From assembly GCF_002356355.1 (NCBI RefSeq), contig NZ_AP018052.1, positions 1,426,001-1,490,000 on the forward strand: a DNA stretch of 64,000 nt, in the 5' to 3' direction. This stretch comes from Thiohalobacter thiocyanaticus (GTDB taxonomy: Bacteria; Pseudomonadota; Gammaproteobacteria; Thiohalobacterales; Thiohalobacteraceae). The translations under genes and the position numbers were made by a program. The notes under the pieces are model-generated. The model searched no databases, was not told where the DNA came from, and worked only from the letters and a program-made list of their open reading frames with translations. Shown here one piece after another: positions 1 to 9,577 of the stretch (positions are counted from its first letter, which is position 1; each line of letters begins with the position of its first letter).

Positions 1-115
1 CATAGTGATGATTGAGTTCTATATGTATGTGCATAGTTATTGCTGTGTGGAGCGCAGTTACAGCAACTAATATCCATCTTGGGTTGTTTGATATGATTAA
101 TGGAATCAATCTTGT

Positions 116-1633
116 ATGGAAAGAGTCCTTGTTAGCTGGATAGGTCAGCATGATTTGGATGCTGTCACTGGTAACTCCCCGGGGCCTGTCATGGCCGCAA
201 TTAGGGATGCCGAGCAGTCGGGTAATTCATATAATCATATCCATCTGATATATAACTATAAAACAAGCCAGGCTCTCCCGTATTTAGATTGGCTTTCGGC
301 TGGAGTAGACAGCGCCACGAGTATATCGAGTCGACGTTTCCGGCTTACCTCCCCAACGTCATATGCCGAAATTTATCCTGCTGTTTCCAGTGAGCTTGCA
401 AAACTGGAGCAGAAATACCCTCTGGCACAACGCGTAGTGCATCTGAGTCCTGGTACGCCTGCGATGGCAGCTGTATGGATCCTATTGGTAAAGACACGAT
501 TTCCAGCGATTTGCATACAGTCCTGGCAAAATTCCGAGGGAAAGCAGGTCGTACAGGAGGTTGAGCTTCCGTTCGAGATAGAGGCGCGATTCAGCCTTGA
601 GGCGACTCGTCGATCTGATAAACGGCTCAACCGGCTTCTTGATAGCGAAGAGGCTGCAGACAAGGCGTTCGCGAGGATTACCAGTGCAGGAGAGCTGCAT
701 GGTGCAATTGAAAAATCCCGTAAAATCGCGGTACGCGATGTACCGATATTGCTATTGGGCGAGACCGGCACTGGTAAAGAGCTTTTTGCTCGAGCTATTC
801 ACGATGCAAGTTTTCGGCGGGAGGGGCCGTTTGTTGCTGTGAATTGTGGTGCGCTCCCGCATGACCTTACTGAATCGCTGCTGTTCGGCCACAAGAAAGG
901 ATCCTTTACCGGCGCAATGCAAGATCATGATGGATTCTTCGCTCAAGCCGATGGTGGAACACTGTTTCTGGATGAGGTTGGAGAGTTACCCATCAAAGTG
1001 CAGGTGAAACTGTTGCGAGCCCTGCAGGAACACACGTTCATACCAGTGGGCGCCTCCGAGCCGAGACATAGTGACTTTCGTATTGTTGCCGCTACGCACA
1101 GGGAATTGGCTGAACAGGTTGGGGAGGGTAGCTTCAGGGAGGATTTGTTTTATCGCCTGGCTGTCGGTGTGATCAAACTCCCTGCGCTTCGTGACCGTCC
1201 GGAGGATTTTCCAGCCCTGATCGAGACACTGATGGAGTCCATTAATTCTGAGCTTTCCGACCAGCCTGGGTATAGGCGTAAGAAAATTGATGATGATGTA
1301 ATAAACGTTATCATGGCGCATGATTGGCCGGGAAATATCCGGGAACTCAGGGCGACTCTGCTCAGGGCCGCCGTCTGGAATGACAGTGCCACTCTTACCT
1401 GTCATGAAGTCGAGGATGCGTTGCTGGTATTGCCCAGCCAATCCAATCGCGCTACGCTGGGTGGAATAAGTCAACCTATTGATTTAGAGAAATTAATGGC
1501 GGATGTGGCGCGGCATTATATTCCCTTGGCCCTGGCCAGGGCTGATGGCAACAAGACCCGGGCCGCCAAGCTGCTCGGTCTCCGTAGCCAGCCGGTGCTG
1601 ACGAATAAGATGAAGAAATACGGAATCGACTGA
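116..1633 (+). CDS. Sigma-54-dependent activator with CARF/RtcR-like sensor domain
   Basis: Predicted bacterial enhancer-binding protein that remodels sigma-54 RNA polymerase. Residues about 200-440 are an AAA+ ATPase: Walker A GETGTGK (215-221), a GSFTGA loop (262-267, usually GAFTGA, the sigma-54 contact) and Walker B TLFLDEVGE (282-290). The last 50 residues hold a Fis-type helix-turn-helix (GNKTRAAKLLGL). The first ~165 residues are not a receiver, PAS or GAF domain. They look alpha/beta, with the segment HLSPGTPAM at 109-117, and resemble the CARF-type sensor of RtcR. By analogy the ligand may be a nucleotide or RNA-end signal; this is inferred. The gene starts the defence block and is followed after 4 bp by a sigma-54 promoter, so it probably controls the downstream restriction and Zorya genes. 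The ATPase call is certain; the CARF call is by eye. Confidence 0.9.
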   Translation: MERVLVSWIGQHDLDAVTGNSPGPVMAAIRDAEQSGNSYNHIHLIYNYKTSQALPYLDWLSAGVDSATSISSRRFRLTSPTSYAEIYPAVSSELAKLEQKYPLAQRVVHLSPGTPAMAAVWILLVKTRFPAICIQSWQNSEGKQVVQEVELPFEIEARFSLEATRRSDKRLNRLLDSEEAADKAFARITSAGELHGAIEKSRKIAVRDVPILLLGETGTGKELFARAIHDASFRREGPFVAVNCGALPHDLTESLLFGHKKGSFTGAMQDHDGFFAQADGGTLFLDEVGELPIKVQVKLLRALQEHTFIPVGASEPRHSDFRIVAATHRELAEQVGEGSFREDLFYRLAVGVIKLPALRDRPEDFPALIETLMESINSELSDQPGYRRKKIDDDVINVIMAHDWPGNIRELRATLLRAAVWNDSATLTCHEVEDALLVLPSQSNRATLGGISQPIDLEKLMADVARHYIPLALARADGNKTRAAKLLGLRSQPVLTNKMKKYGID

Positions 1634-1637
1634 TGAT

Positions 1638-1655
1638 TTGGCATGTCTCCTGCTA
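1638..1655 (+). promoter_or_regulatory. Putative sigma-54 (-24/-12) promoter
   Basis: TTGGCATGTCTCCTGCTA matches the sigma-54 consensus TGGCAYG-N4-YTGCW, with the invariant GG and GC separated by exactly 10 nt (GG at 1640-1641, GC at 1652-1653). It lies 4 bp after the enhancer-binding-protein stop codon and about 30 bp before the hsdR ATG, so transcription would start near 1665. Position and activator type together make this a strong candidate for inducible control of the downstream block. Confidence 0.75.
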
Positions 1656-1685
1656 CGCAAGGGGACGGTGATTTATTGACTCGCA

Positions 1686-4193
1686 ATGCAATCGATCAAC
1701 TTCGAATTTATCCGGCCGCACCGGCCCGCACTGGCCGATCTGGGCAGGTATGCGGAGGCTCTGCTGTATATCGACCCCGGCAGCGCGCTGATCCGGATGC
1801 GTGCCATGGCCGAGGCCTTAACCAAGATCATCCATAAGGAAGAGTGTCTCCCCTTTTTGCCGAACGCGACCTTCTATGATCTTGTCAAACACCCAGCTTT
1901 TGCGGCCTCTGTCGATAGGTCGCTGATTCATAGGATTAATTTTCTCCGTGTGAACGGTAATGATGCGGCGCACGGTGCTCAGGGGGATATACGGAGCGCC
2001 AGTCAGGGGTTGGAGATCGCACATCAGCTCGTCTCCTATATGGGCATGCGTTATCACGGTCTCAGTCGGGAAGCCATCGCGCCCTTCCAGGATGTCCCCG
2101 ACCCAACAGCGCAGCTGAATGAGCTCAAGCAATCGGTTGCCCATTACAGGTCTGCCCTTGAAAGTAAGGCGGAGGAGGTGGATCAACTGCTTGATCAACT
2201 CGATCAGGAACGTGCCAGGGCGGCCGCCGAGAAGACGAGTGAGTCCCACCAGGCGCAGTCACGCCAGCAGAGTCACCGGGTCGTCGATGCCCTACAATGG
2301 AATGAAGCGCAGACCCGACGCATGATGATCGATGCCCTGTTGGCGCAGGCCGGCTGGTCGGTCAACGACAAGACGCAGGTGACACTCGAGCATCCGGTCG
2401 AATATCAGGCGACGGGCAGTGGTACCGGCTATGCGGACTACGTCCTGTGGGGCGGCAATGGCAAGCCGCTTGCGGTGGTCGAAGCCAAGCGTACCAGTGA
2501 GGAGGGCCTGCAGAAGGGCAGGGAACAGGCGCGCATGTACGCCGATGGCCTGGAGCGAATGACAGGCCAGCGCCCGGTTATTTTCTACTCAAACGGCTAC
2601 GAGACCTTTATCTGGGACGACCAGCTGTACAACAGCTACCGCCCTGTCTACGGCTTTTACAGCCGCGACAGTCTCAAGTATCTCTTGTACCAGCGTCATT
2701 ACCGCCAGCCGGATCTGGAGCAGCACAACCCGGATGTGAATATTGCGGGTCGCCCCTACCAGATCGAGGCGGTCAAGGCAGTTGCCAGTCGTTTCCAGCA
2801 ACAGCGTCGCAAGGCGTTGCTCGTGCAGGCAACAGGGACGGGCAAGACCCGTGTGGCCATCGCCATCAGCGAACTGCTCACGCGCAGTGGCTGGGCCAAA
2901 CGCATTCTGTTTCTGTGTGACCGCAAGGAATTGCGGCGTCAGGCGGATGATGCCTTCAAGACCTATCTGCCCTCTGAGCCGCGCTGTGTAATCGGCGAGC
3001 GCAACCAAATCGACACCGAGGCGCGCATCTACGTTGCCACCTACCCCGGCATGATGAATCGCTTTCATCAGCTCGACGTTGGTTTTTTCGATCTCATTAT
3101 CGCGGATGAGTCCCATCGCTCGATCTACAACAAATACCGCGATCTGTTTGAATATTTCGATGCACTGCAGATCGGCCTCACGGCCACCCCTGTGAAATTC
3201 GTTGCGCGCAATACCTATGATCTCTTCGAATGCGAGGATCAGGATCCCACGTTCAATTTCAGTCTGGAAGACGCGGTCAACAATGATCCGCCTTATCTGG
3301 CGCCGTTCCGGGTCAAGGATCTGACCACCGAGTTTCTACGAGACGGCATTCACTACACTGAACTCAGTGACGAGCAGAAGCGCCAGCTGGAGGAAGATCT
3401 GGGCGAGGAAAAGGCGGAGATCACCAGTATCGCCGGCAAGGATATCGGCAAGAAGATCTTCAGTGTCGAGACCGACCGCATTATTCTCGAAAACCTGATG
3501 CAGAACGGCATCAAGGACGCCACCGGCTCACTGGTCGGGAAGACCATCATATTCGCCCAGAGCCAGAAACATGCAGAGCACCTCGAAAAACTCTTTTCGA
3601 AGCTGTATCCCCAGTACGGCGCCCGTGTCTGCAAGGTGATCCATAACAAGATCCCCCGCGCGGAAGCCTTGATCGATGAATTCAAGCAGGCGGATAATGA
3701 TTTCCGTATCGCGATCTCGGTCGATATGCTGGATACCGGTATCGATGTTCCCGAGGTCGTCAACCTCGTCTTTGCCAAACCGGTTCGGTCGCTGGTCAAA
3801 TTCTGGCAGATGATCGGCCGCGGCACGCGTTTGTGCGAGAATCTCTTCGGGCCGGGCGAGCACAAGTCCGAATTCCTGATTTTCGATCACTATTCCAATT
3901 TCACCTACTTCGATGAGGAGTATCAGGAGGCCGACGAGCAGCAGGGCAAATCTCTGCTCCAGCACCTGTTCGAAACACGACTGCGCCTGGCGCAGGCCGC
4001 GCTCAGGCAGAATCATCGAGAAGCCTTCGATCTGGCCACAGCACTCATCCGCCAGGATCTGAACGATCTGCCCGAGAAGAGCATTGCGGTGCGCCGCGAA
4101 CTGCGTACCGTCCACGAATTGCAGCAGACCGATACCATCGAGCGCATGGATGCCGATACCCAGCACCGCCTGGCCGAGGTTATTGCCCCCTGA
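1686..4193 (+). CDS. hsdR: Type I restriction endonuclease R subunit, nuclease and helicase part
   Basis: ATP-dependent translocase/nuclease subunit of a type I restriction system. Residues 1-125 form a helical DUF4145-like domain (HRINFLRVNGNDAAHG). A coiled coil spans ~135-185. The HSDR_N PD-(D/E)XK nuclease lies at ~210-300 with D in GYADYVLW and VVEAK. Two RecA-like helicase domains follow: Walker A ATGTGKT (~381), DESH (~475), LTATP, and motif VI QMIGRGTR. The chain stops after VIAP, where related EcoEI-type HsdR proteins continue into a C-terminal domain. That domain is encoded in the next frame, directly after the stop. The likely cause is loss of one C from the C-run at 4186-4190. Start: ATG, about 20 bp after the predicted sigma-54 transcription start. 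First gene of the restriction operon. Confidence 0.93.
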   Translation: MQSINFEFIRPHRPALADLGRYAEALLYIDPGSALIRMRAMAEALTKIIHKEECLPFLPNATFYDLVKHPAFAASVDRSLIHRINFLRVNGNDAAHGAQGDIRSASQGLEIAHQLVSYMGMRYHGLSREAIAPFQDVPDPTAQLNELKQSVAHYRSALESKAEEVDQLLDQLDQERARAAAEKTSESHQAQSRQQSHRVVDALQWNEAQTRRMMIDALLAQAGWSVNDKTQVTLEHPVEYQATGSGTGYADYVLWGGNGKPLAVVEAKRTSEEGLQKGREQARMYADGLERMTGQRPVIFYSNGYETFIWDDQLYNSYRPVYGFYSRDSLKYLLYQRHYRQPDLEQHNPDVNIAGRPYQIEAVKAVASRFQQQRRKALLVQATGTGKTRVAIAISELLTRSGWAKRILFLCDRKELRRQADDAFKTYLPSEPRCVIGERNQIDTEARIYVATYPGMMNRFHQLDVGFFDLIIADESHRSIYNKYRDLFEYFDALQIGLTATPVKFVARNTYDLFECEDQDPTFNFSLEDAVNNDPPYLAPFRVKDLTTEFLRDGIHYTELSDEQKRQLEEDLGEEKAEITSIAGKDIGKKIFSVETDRIILENLMQNGIKDATGSLVGKTIIFAQSQKHAEHLEKLFSKLYPQYGARVCKVIHNKIPRAEALIDEFKQADNDFRIAISVDMLDTGIDVPEVVNLVFAKPVRSLVKFWQMIGRGTRLCENLFGPGEHKSEFLIFDHYSNFTYFDEEYQEADEQQGKSLLQHLFETRLRLAQAALRQNHREAFDLATALIRQDLNDLPEKSIAVRRELRTVHELQQTDTIERMDADTQHRLAEVIAP

Positions 4194-5077
4194 TGGGAAA
4201 TCGCGTGTTGCGTGACAAGGATGCCATAGCGTTCGATCGGCTGGTTGCCGATCTCGAAGTCTGTTTTACCGAATCGGCCAGTTGCTTCGACGACCTCAAA
4301 CAGCTGCTACTCGACGAAGTCAGCAAGCTCGCCGTGAACATCCAGGCCGTGCGTCAGAAGGATGCCGTGATCGACCGGCTCCGCAGTGCAGCATTCTGGC
4401 AGGGCGTCAGCCTTGAGGATCTAGAATGGGTACGGAATGAGTTGCGCGGCATCATGAAGTACCGCCAGCGCGCGGGCGTGAGTTCCTCCGGTATCGACAC
4501 CACCCGGGTGCGGGACGGCGCCGAAATCCGGGAGCAGGAGCGTCCTCAATACCTGGGGTCGCAATCCGAGGCCCTGCAGTACCGGCGCCGGCTCAAAACG
4601 ATCCTGAGCGATATGATCGCCAACAACCCCGTACTGCAGAAAATCCGCCGCAACGAGTCGGTACAGCCGGAAGAGCTGGATCAACTGACCTCCAGTATCC
4701 TCACCCAGCATCCGGGGGTGGACCTGGGGATACTCAATGATTTCTATGGCCGCACAGCCAGCGGGCTACAGGCCACCATCCGCGAGCTGATCGGGATGGA
4801 TCCGGCGGCGGTGGAGGCGCATTTCACCCGCTTCCTTCATGCGCATCCCAGGCTGACCCACCTCCAGGTCCAGTTCCTCAATCTGCTCAAGGGGTACATC
4901 AGCGACAATGGTTCGATTACCATCGACAAGCTGTATGAGCAGCCCTTCACCAGCGTCTCCAATGAGGGCCTGGATGGGGTATTCTCCGAATCGGATATCG
5001 AAGACCTGATCGAGGTATTGAAACCCTTCGTCAGGCCGGAGTCCGCCCACAGCCCGGCAATGCCGAACGATCAGTAA
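4193..5077 (+). CDS. hsdR: Type I restriction R subunit, detached C-terminal (EcoEI_R_C-like) part
   Basis: Corresponds to the C-terminal domain of EcoEI-family HsdR proteins, which contacts the methyltransferase complex; the family normally has it in one chain with the helicase. Landmarks are DKDAIAFDRLVADLE, VSKLAVNIQAV, FWQGVSLEDLEWVRNELRGIMKYR and, near the end, LTHLQVQFLNLLKGYISDNGSI. The ATG overlaps the previous stop as TGATG, so coupled translation of a two-chain HsdR is possible. However, adding one C to the preceding C-run would fuse the frames as VIAPLMGNRVLRDKDAIA, which fits the family pattern. I therefore favour a frameshift (real, phase-variable or a sequencing error) over an ancestral split. 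Confidence 0.8.
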   Translation: MGNRVLRDKDAIAFDRLVADLEVCFTESASCFDDLKQLLLDEVSKLAVNIQAVRQKDAVIDRLRSAAFWQGVSLEDLEWVRNELRGIMKYRQRAGVSSSGIDTTRVRDGAEIREQERPQYLGSQSEALQYRRRLKTILSDMIANNPVLQKIRRNESVQPEELDQLTSSILTQHPGVDLGILNDFYGRTASGLQATIRELIGMDPAAVEAHFTRFLHAHPRLTHLQVQFLNLLKGYISDNGSITIDKLYEQPFTSVSNEGLDGVFSESDIEDLIEVLKPFVRPESAHSPAMPNDQ

Positions 5078-5078
5078 G

Positions 5079-5101
5079 ATTTGTTATTTTCGGTAACAAA
5101 T
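5079..5101. promoter_or_regulatory. AT-rich perfect hairpin downstream of hsdR
   Basis: ATTTGTTA pairs perfectly with TAACAAAT across a 7-nt loop (ttttcgg), starting 2 bp after the hsdR stop. There is no T-tract, so it could be an operator, an mRNA processing or stability element, or a weak terminator separating hsdR from rmuC-hsdM-hsdS. Confidence 0.45.
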
Positions 5102-5160
5102 ATTACAATTCGCGCCTGCGGTAAAATTGATAATTATATGATATTTAAGTCATTCCTGCT

Positions 5161-5178
5161 TTGGCATAAGAATTGATA
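5161..5178 (+). promoter_or_regulatory. Degenerate sigma-54-like site upstream of rmuC
   Basis: TTGGCATAAGAATTGATA has a perfect -24 box and a TTGA in place of TTGC at -12, with the correct 10-nt spacing from GG. It lies 35 bp before the rmuC ATG, in the only sizeable gap inside the restriction operon. The mismatch at the -12 C makes function uncertain. Confidence 0.35.
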
Positions 5179-5212
5179 TAACAAGGCAAACGCTGAACCA
5201 GGAGACGCTTTC

Positions 5213-6874
5213 ATGCCCATCGAAACCTTTGCCTTTGCCGCTGTTGCCCTGCTGATCGGGGCCGTGCTCGGTTATCTCGTCAGCCGCAGCCGCGCGGCCC
5301 GCACCGAGACCGCCCTCGATGCCCGCTTGCGGGCGGCTGAAGAGGGTCTGTCGGCCCAAACGACTGCGAACACCGAACTCGAGATTGCCCTTAATAGCCT
5401 GCGTACCGAGCATGCCCTGACCGCCCAGCAGCGCGATGCCGCGCAGCAAAGCGCCAACCAGCGAGACGCGGAACTCAAGGCGCTGACGGAAAGGCATGAG
5501 TCAGCCCGTACCCGCCTGTCCGAGCTGGAGCAGGCGCTTGCCCGGGCCGAGTCCGGCGTCAAGGCCGAGCAGAGCAACGTCACCCAGCGCAATGAGCAGA
5601 TCGCCCAGCTCAGGCAGGAGCTCGAGCAGGCGCGCAAGGCCAGGGAGGCCGTCGAGGCCGATCGCAGCAAGGCCCGGGAGGAGCTCGCTACCCTCAGGAC
5701 CAGCCTCGATGAGAAGCAGGCCGCCTTCGACAAGCAGCTCGCCCAGTTCGACGAGCAGAAGCAAGCGCTCAAGCAGGAGTTCCAGAACCTCGCCAACGAG
5801 ATTCTCGAGGCCAAGGGCAAGGCATTCAAGGAGCAGAGTCAGGCATCGCTCGACTCCATGCTCAAGCCCTTCCGGGATCAGATCGAGGGCTTCCGCAAGC
5901 GGGTCGAGGAGGTGCACACCAACCAGACCCAGAGCCAGGCATCGCTGCGCACCGAGCTGACCAAGCTGCACGAACTCAACCGCCGCATCACCGACGAGGC
6001 CGCCAATCTCACCAAGGCCCTGAAGGGCGACAAGAAGCTGCAGGGCAGCTGGGGCGAAATCCAGGTGGAGATGATCCTCGACCGCTCCGGCTTGCAGAAG
6101 GGCACCGAGTACGAGCGCGAGGCCAACTTCAAGGACGAGGAGCACAAGAACTGGCGGCCCGATTTCATCGTCCACCTGCCTGAGGGCAAGCATGTCATCA
6201 TCGACTCCAAGGTCTCCCTGGTGGCCTACAACGACTATGTGGCCGCGGAGACGGACGAGGAGCGCGAAGGCTTCCTCAAGCAGCATGTGCAGTCTGTGCG
6301 CAAGCACATCAGCGACCTGAGCGCGCGCGACTACCCCAAGCTCAAGGGGCTCAACTCGCCGGACTTCGTCTTCATGTTCATGCCGGTGGAGCCGGCCTTC
6401 GTCGCCGCCTTCCAGTACGACCCGGAGCTGTTCAATTCGGCATTCGAGAAGCGCATCGTGGTGGTCACGCCCACCACCCTGCTGGCCTCATTGCGCACCA
6501 TCGCCAATCTCTGGTCCATCGAGCGTCAGAATCAGAATGCCCGCACCCTGGCGGACCAGGCCAGCAAGGTCTACGACAAGCTGCGCATCTTTGTGGACAA
6601 GATGGATCGGCTGGGCAACCAGCTCGCCACCGCGCAGAAGACCTACGACGACGCCAACAACACGCTCACCGGCTCGCGCAGCCTGAGCTCTTCGGTACAG
6701 AAGTTCGTGGACCTCGGCGTGCGCGTGAAGAAGGAGCTCCCGGCCACGGTCGTGGAAACCGCGCTGCTCGATGACGACGACCTCAAGGCCATCGCGCAGC
6801 CCGGCGATGACGAGCCGGACACTGAGTCTGAAACCCAGCCCGAAACCCAGCAGTCCGACAGCGAGGACGCCTGA
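5213..6874 (+). CDS. rmuC: RmuC-family DNA recombination protein
   Basis: RmuC/DUF195 family. A single N-terminal membrane anchor (residues ~5-23) is followed by a long coiled coil (~30-230, very rich in Gln, Glu and Ala). The conserved RmuC nuclease-like core lies at ~265-480 ([64 protein letters not shown]). In E. coli RmuC limits inversions between short repeats; its placement here suggests a role with restriction cleavage or its repair. The acidic C-terminal tail is low complexity. The stop overlaps the hsdM ATG as TGATG, so the two are translationally coupled. The gene has its own ribosome-binding site (AGGAG). Confidence 0.92.
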   Translation: MPIETFAFAAVALLIGAVLGYLVSRSRAARTETALDARLRAAEEGLSAQTTANTELEIALNSLRTEHALTAQQRDAAQQSANQRDAELKALTERHESARTRLSELEQALARAESGVKAEQSNVTQRNEQIAQLRQELEQARKAREAVEADRSKAREELATLRTSLDEKQAAFDKQLAQFDEQKQALKQEFQNLANEILEAKGKAFKEQSQASLDSMLKPFRDQIEGFRKRVEEVHTNQTQSQASLRTELTKLHELNRRITDEAANLTKALKGDKKLQGSWGEIQVEMILDRSGLQKGTEYEREANFKDEEHKNWRPDFIVHLPEGKHVIIDSKVSLVAYNDYVAAETDEEREGFLKQHVQSVRKHISDLSARDYPKLKGLNSPDFVFMFMPVEPAFVAAFQYDPELFNSAFEKRIVVVTPTTLLASLRTIANLWSIERQNQNARTLADQASKVYDKLRIFVDKMDRLGNQLATAQKTYDDANNTLTGSRSLSSSVQKFVDLGVRVKKELPATVVETALLDDDDLKAIAQPGDDEPDTESETQPETQQSDSEDA

Positions 6875-8466
6875 TGCTCACCGGTACCCTGAGAAACGAC
6901 ATCGACAAGCTCTGGGAGAAGTTCTGGACCGGGGGGATCACCAACCCCCTCACGGTCATCGAGCAGATCTCCTACCTCATGTTCGCCCGCCTGCTCGACA
7001 TGCAGGAGCAGGCCAGCGAGCGTAAGGCCGCCCGCACCAAAAAACCGTTCGAGCGGCTGTTTCCGGACACGAAGGAGGGCCAGCTACTGCGCTGGCAGAA
7101 CTTCAAGAACCTGCCCGGCACCGAGATGCGCGCCCATCTGCGGGACAAGGTCTATCCGCACTTCGGCACCATTCATATGGGGCAGAGCGACGTGGCCGAA
7201 TTCATGGCCGACGCGGAAATGGAGATCAAGAGCGAGTCCCTGCTGGTCGCCGCCGTGGAGATGGTGGACAAGCTCCCCCTCGGCCAGACCGACATCAAGG
7301 GGGATATCTACGAGTACCTGCTCTCCAAGCTCACCACCGCCGGCATCAACGGCCAGTTCCGCACCCCGCGCCACATCATCGACCTGATGGTCGCCATGGT
7401 CGGCCCGCAGCCGGAAGACACGGTCTGCGACCCGGCCTGCGGCACCGCCGGCTTCCTCGCCCGGACCATGGAATACCTGATGCGCAGATATTCGAGCGAG
7501 CAGGGCACCTTCCAGGACGAGGAGGGCAACACCCACTACACCGGCGATCTGCTCGAGCCCTACCGCCAGCACATCGCCAACGACATGTTCTGGGGCTTCG
7601 ATTTCGACACCACCATGCTGCGCGTCTCCGCAATGAACATGCTGCTGCACGGCGTCGCCGCGCCCAACATCCACTACCAGGACTCCCTGAACAAGTCCAT
7701 CAAGGAGCACTGGCCGGACAAGGAGCAGGACGCCTTCGACGTGGTGCTGGCCAATCCCCCGTTCAAGGGCGCCATCGACGCGACCAGCACCAACCCCGAC
7801 CTGCTCAAGATCGTCAAAACCAAGAAGACCGAACTGCTGTTCATCGCCCATATTCTGCGCATGCTCAAGCTCGGGGGCCGCAGCGCCACCATCGTGCCGG
7901 ACGGCGTGCTGTTCGGCTCCTCCAATGCCCACCAGCAGCTGCGCAAGACACTGATCGAGGACAACCAGCTCGAAGGCATCGTCAGCCTGCCGAGCGGCGT
8001 GTTCAAACCCTACGCCGGCGTCTCCACCGCCATCCTCATCTTCACCAAGGGTGGCAGCACCGACCAGGTCTGGTTTTACGACCTCACCGCCGACGGCCGC
8101 AGCCTGGACGACAAGCGCACCCCGCTGGTGCCCGAGGACAGATTCGGCCCCATGCCGGCCGCGAAGCTGAGCGAGGAAGAGCGGGAAAAGAACAACCTCC
8201 CGGACTGCCTCGACCAGTGGCTGGAATACCGGGAGCTGCGACTCAAAAACAAGGGTGCGGACAAATACGCCGACCGCACCCGCAAGGCGTTCGTCGTGCC
8301 CGCCGAGGAGATCGCCGCCAACAAGTACGACCTCTCCATCAACCGCTATAAGGAGGTGGTGTATGAGGAGGAGGAGTACGAGCCGCCGAAGGAGATCCTT
8401 GCGCGTATGAAGACGCTGGAGGAAGAGATTATGCGGGAGATGGATGAGTTGGAGGCGATGTTGTGA
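6874..8466 (+). CDS. hsdM: Type I restriction-modification DNA adenine methyltransferase M subunit
   Basis: N6-adenine methyltransferase that protects host DNA and forms the M2S core of the complex. The N-terminal HsdM helical domain ([15 protein letters not shown]) spans ~1-135. The N6_Mtase domain has the SAM-binding motif [10 protein letters not shown] (~188-197) and the catalytic NPPF (~293-296). The C-terminal part is helical ([22 protein letters not shown]). At 530 residues the length is normal. ATG overlaps the rmuC stop (TGATG), and the hsdS GTG overlaps its stop (GTGA). This arrangement should keep M and S in fixed ratio. Confidence 0.96.
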   Translation: MLTGTLRNDIDKLWEKFWTGGITNPLTVIEQISYLMFARLLDMQEQASERKAARTKKPFERLFPDTKEGQLLRWQNFKNLPGTEMRAHLRDKVYPHFGTIHMGQSDVAEFMADAEMEIKSESLLVAAVEMVDKLPLGQTDIKGDIYEYLLSKLTTAGINGQFRTPRHIIDLMVAMVGPQPEDTVCDPACGTAGFLARTMEYLMRRYSSEQGTFQDEEGNTHYTGDLLEPYRQHIANDMFWGFDFDTTMLRVSAMNMLLHGVAAPNIHYQDSLNKSIKEHWPDKEQDAFDVVLANPPFKGAIDATSTNPDLLKIVKTKKTELLFIAHILRMLKLGGRSATIVPDGVLFGSSNAHQQLRKTLIEDNQLEGIVSLPSGVFKPYAGVSTAILIFTKGGSTDQVWFYDLTADGRSLDDKRTPLVPEDRFGPMPAAKLSEEEREKNNLPDCLDQWLEYRELRLKNKGADKYADRTRKAFVVPAEEIAANKYDLSINRYKEVVYEEEEYEPPKEILARMKTLEEEIMREMDELEAML

Positions 8467-9575
8467 CAGCGCAAGAGTTCGTTGCATTAAGTGAAGTATG
8501 TCCAGCATCCCCTGTGAGAAGGAAGACGAGGGTGCCCGATGAATCCGTATGGACTCTCAATCTTGATCAAATCGAGTCGGGGACCGGTAAAATCCTAGAA
8601 AAAATATCTGCGCCTGTGGCAGCGGCGAAGAATTCAACGCACTGGTTTGACGAAAGACATGTACTGTACTCAAAACTTCGCCCATATCTGAACAAAGTGG
8701 TTCTTCCAGATCAGCCGGGATTGGCTACTACGGAGCTGGTTCCGTTATTGCCTGATGAGAAGCGCTTGGATAGGAAGTACCTAGCCTATTATTTGCGTTC
8801 CCGTCCATTTGTGAATTGGGTAAGTGCCCAGGTGGCTGGGGCCAAAATGCCTCGTGTAAATATGAAGGTTTTTTGGGAGCATAAAATTCCCCTGCCACCC
8901 CTGAAAGAACAAAAACGCATCGCTGCCATCCTCGACAAGGCCGACAGCCTGCGCCGCAAACGCCAGCAGGCCATCCAGCTTGCCGACCAATTCCTTCGCG
9001 CTGTCTTTCTCGATATGTTTGGAGATCCGACGAGAAACCCAATGGGTTGGGCGGTTAAGTCGCTTGGTGGGTTGGTCCAGAACCTGGATGGTAAGCGTGT
9101 TCCTGTAAAGGCGGCGGATAGAAAGAAAATGGCTGGTGAATATCCATACTATGGAGCGAGTGGAATCATTGATTACGTCGACGACTATTTGTTTGAAGGG
9201 CGGAATTTGTTAATAGGCGAGGACGGTGCAAATCTGTTGGCACGCTCTACACCGATCGCGTTTATTGCGGAGGGAAAATACTGGGTTAATAACCACGCGC
9301 ATGTTTTAGGAGAGACTGAGCATGCAAGATTGGAGTATTTGATGTATACGATTAATCGAAAATCCATTGCTGATTATGTTTCAGGTAGCGCTCAGCCAAA
9401 ATTAAATCAGGCTCAGATGAATAGGATTCCGATTCCGGTGCCGCCAGTGGAGCTGCAGGATAAGTTTGTGGACATCATTTCTTCGATGAAGGAAATCGGG
9501 TCTAGGTATTCGGATTCTAGATATAATATCGACAGAGTATTTCAATCACTTACCTCTAAAGTCTTCCGAGGTTAG
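8463..9575 (+). CDS. hsdS: Type I restriction-modification specificity S subunit
   Basis: DNA sequence-recognition subunit. It has two target-recognition domains, each followed by a conserved helical spacer. TRD1 (~1-145) ends in IPLPPLKEQKRIAAILDKADSLRRKR; TRD2 (~185-330) ends in RIPIPVPPVELQDKFVDII. TRD1 has an unusually short N-terminus. Base composition drops in the TRD-coding stretches (AT-richer than hsdM), as is common when TRDs are exchanged horizontally. Start: GTG overlapping the hsdM stop. Confidence 0.94.
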   Translation: MTAQEFVALSEVCPASPVRRKTRVPDESVWTLNLDQIESGTGKILEKISAPVAAAKNSTHWFDERHVLYSKLRPYLNKVVLPDQPGLATTELVPLLPDEKRLDRKYLAYYLRSRPFVNWVSAQVAGAKMPRVNMKVFWEHKIPLPPLKEQKRIAAILDKADSLRRKRQQAIQLADQFLRAVFLDMFGDPTRNPMGWAVKSLGGLVQNLDGKRVPVKAADRKKMAGEYPYYGASGIIDYVDDYLFEGRNLLIGEDGANLLARSTPIAFIAEGKYWVNNHAHVLGETEHARLEYLMYTINRKSIADYVSGSAQPKLNQAQMNRIPIPVPPVELQDKFVDIISSMKEIGSRYSDSRYNIDRVFQSLTSKVFRG

Positions 9576-9577
9576 TT

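Noticed and set aside
7084-8508. 474-residue antisense frame across hsdM
   Set aside because: A shadow of a high-GC gene; no motifs, while the plus strand has all HsdM motifs.
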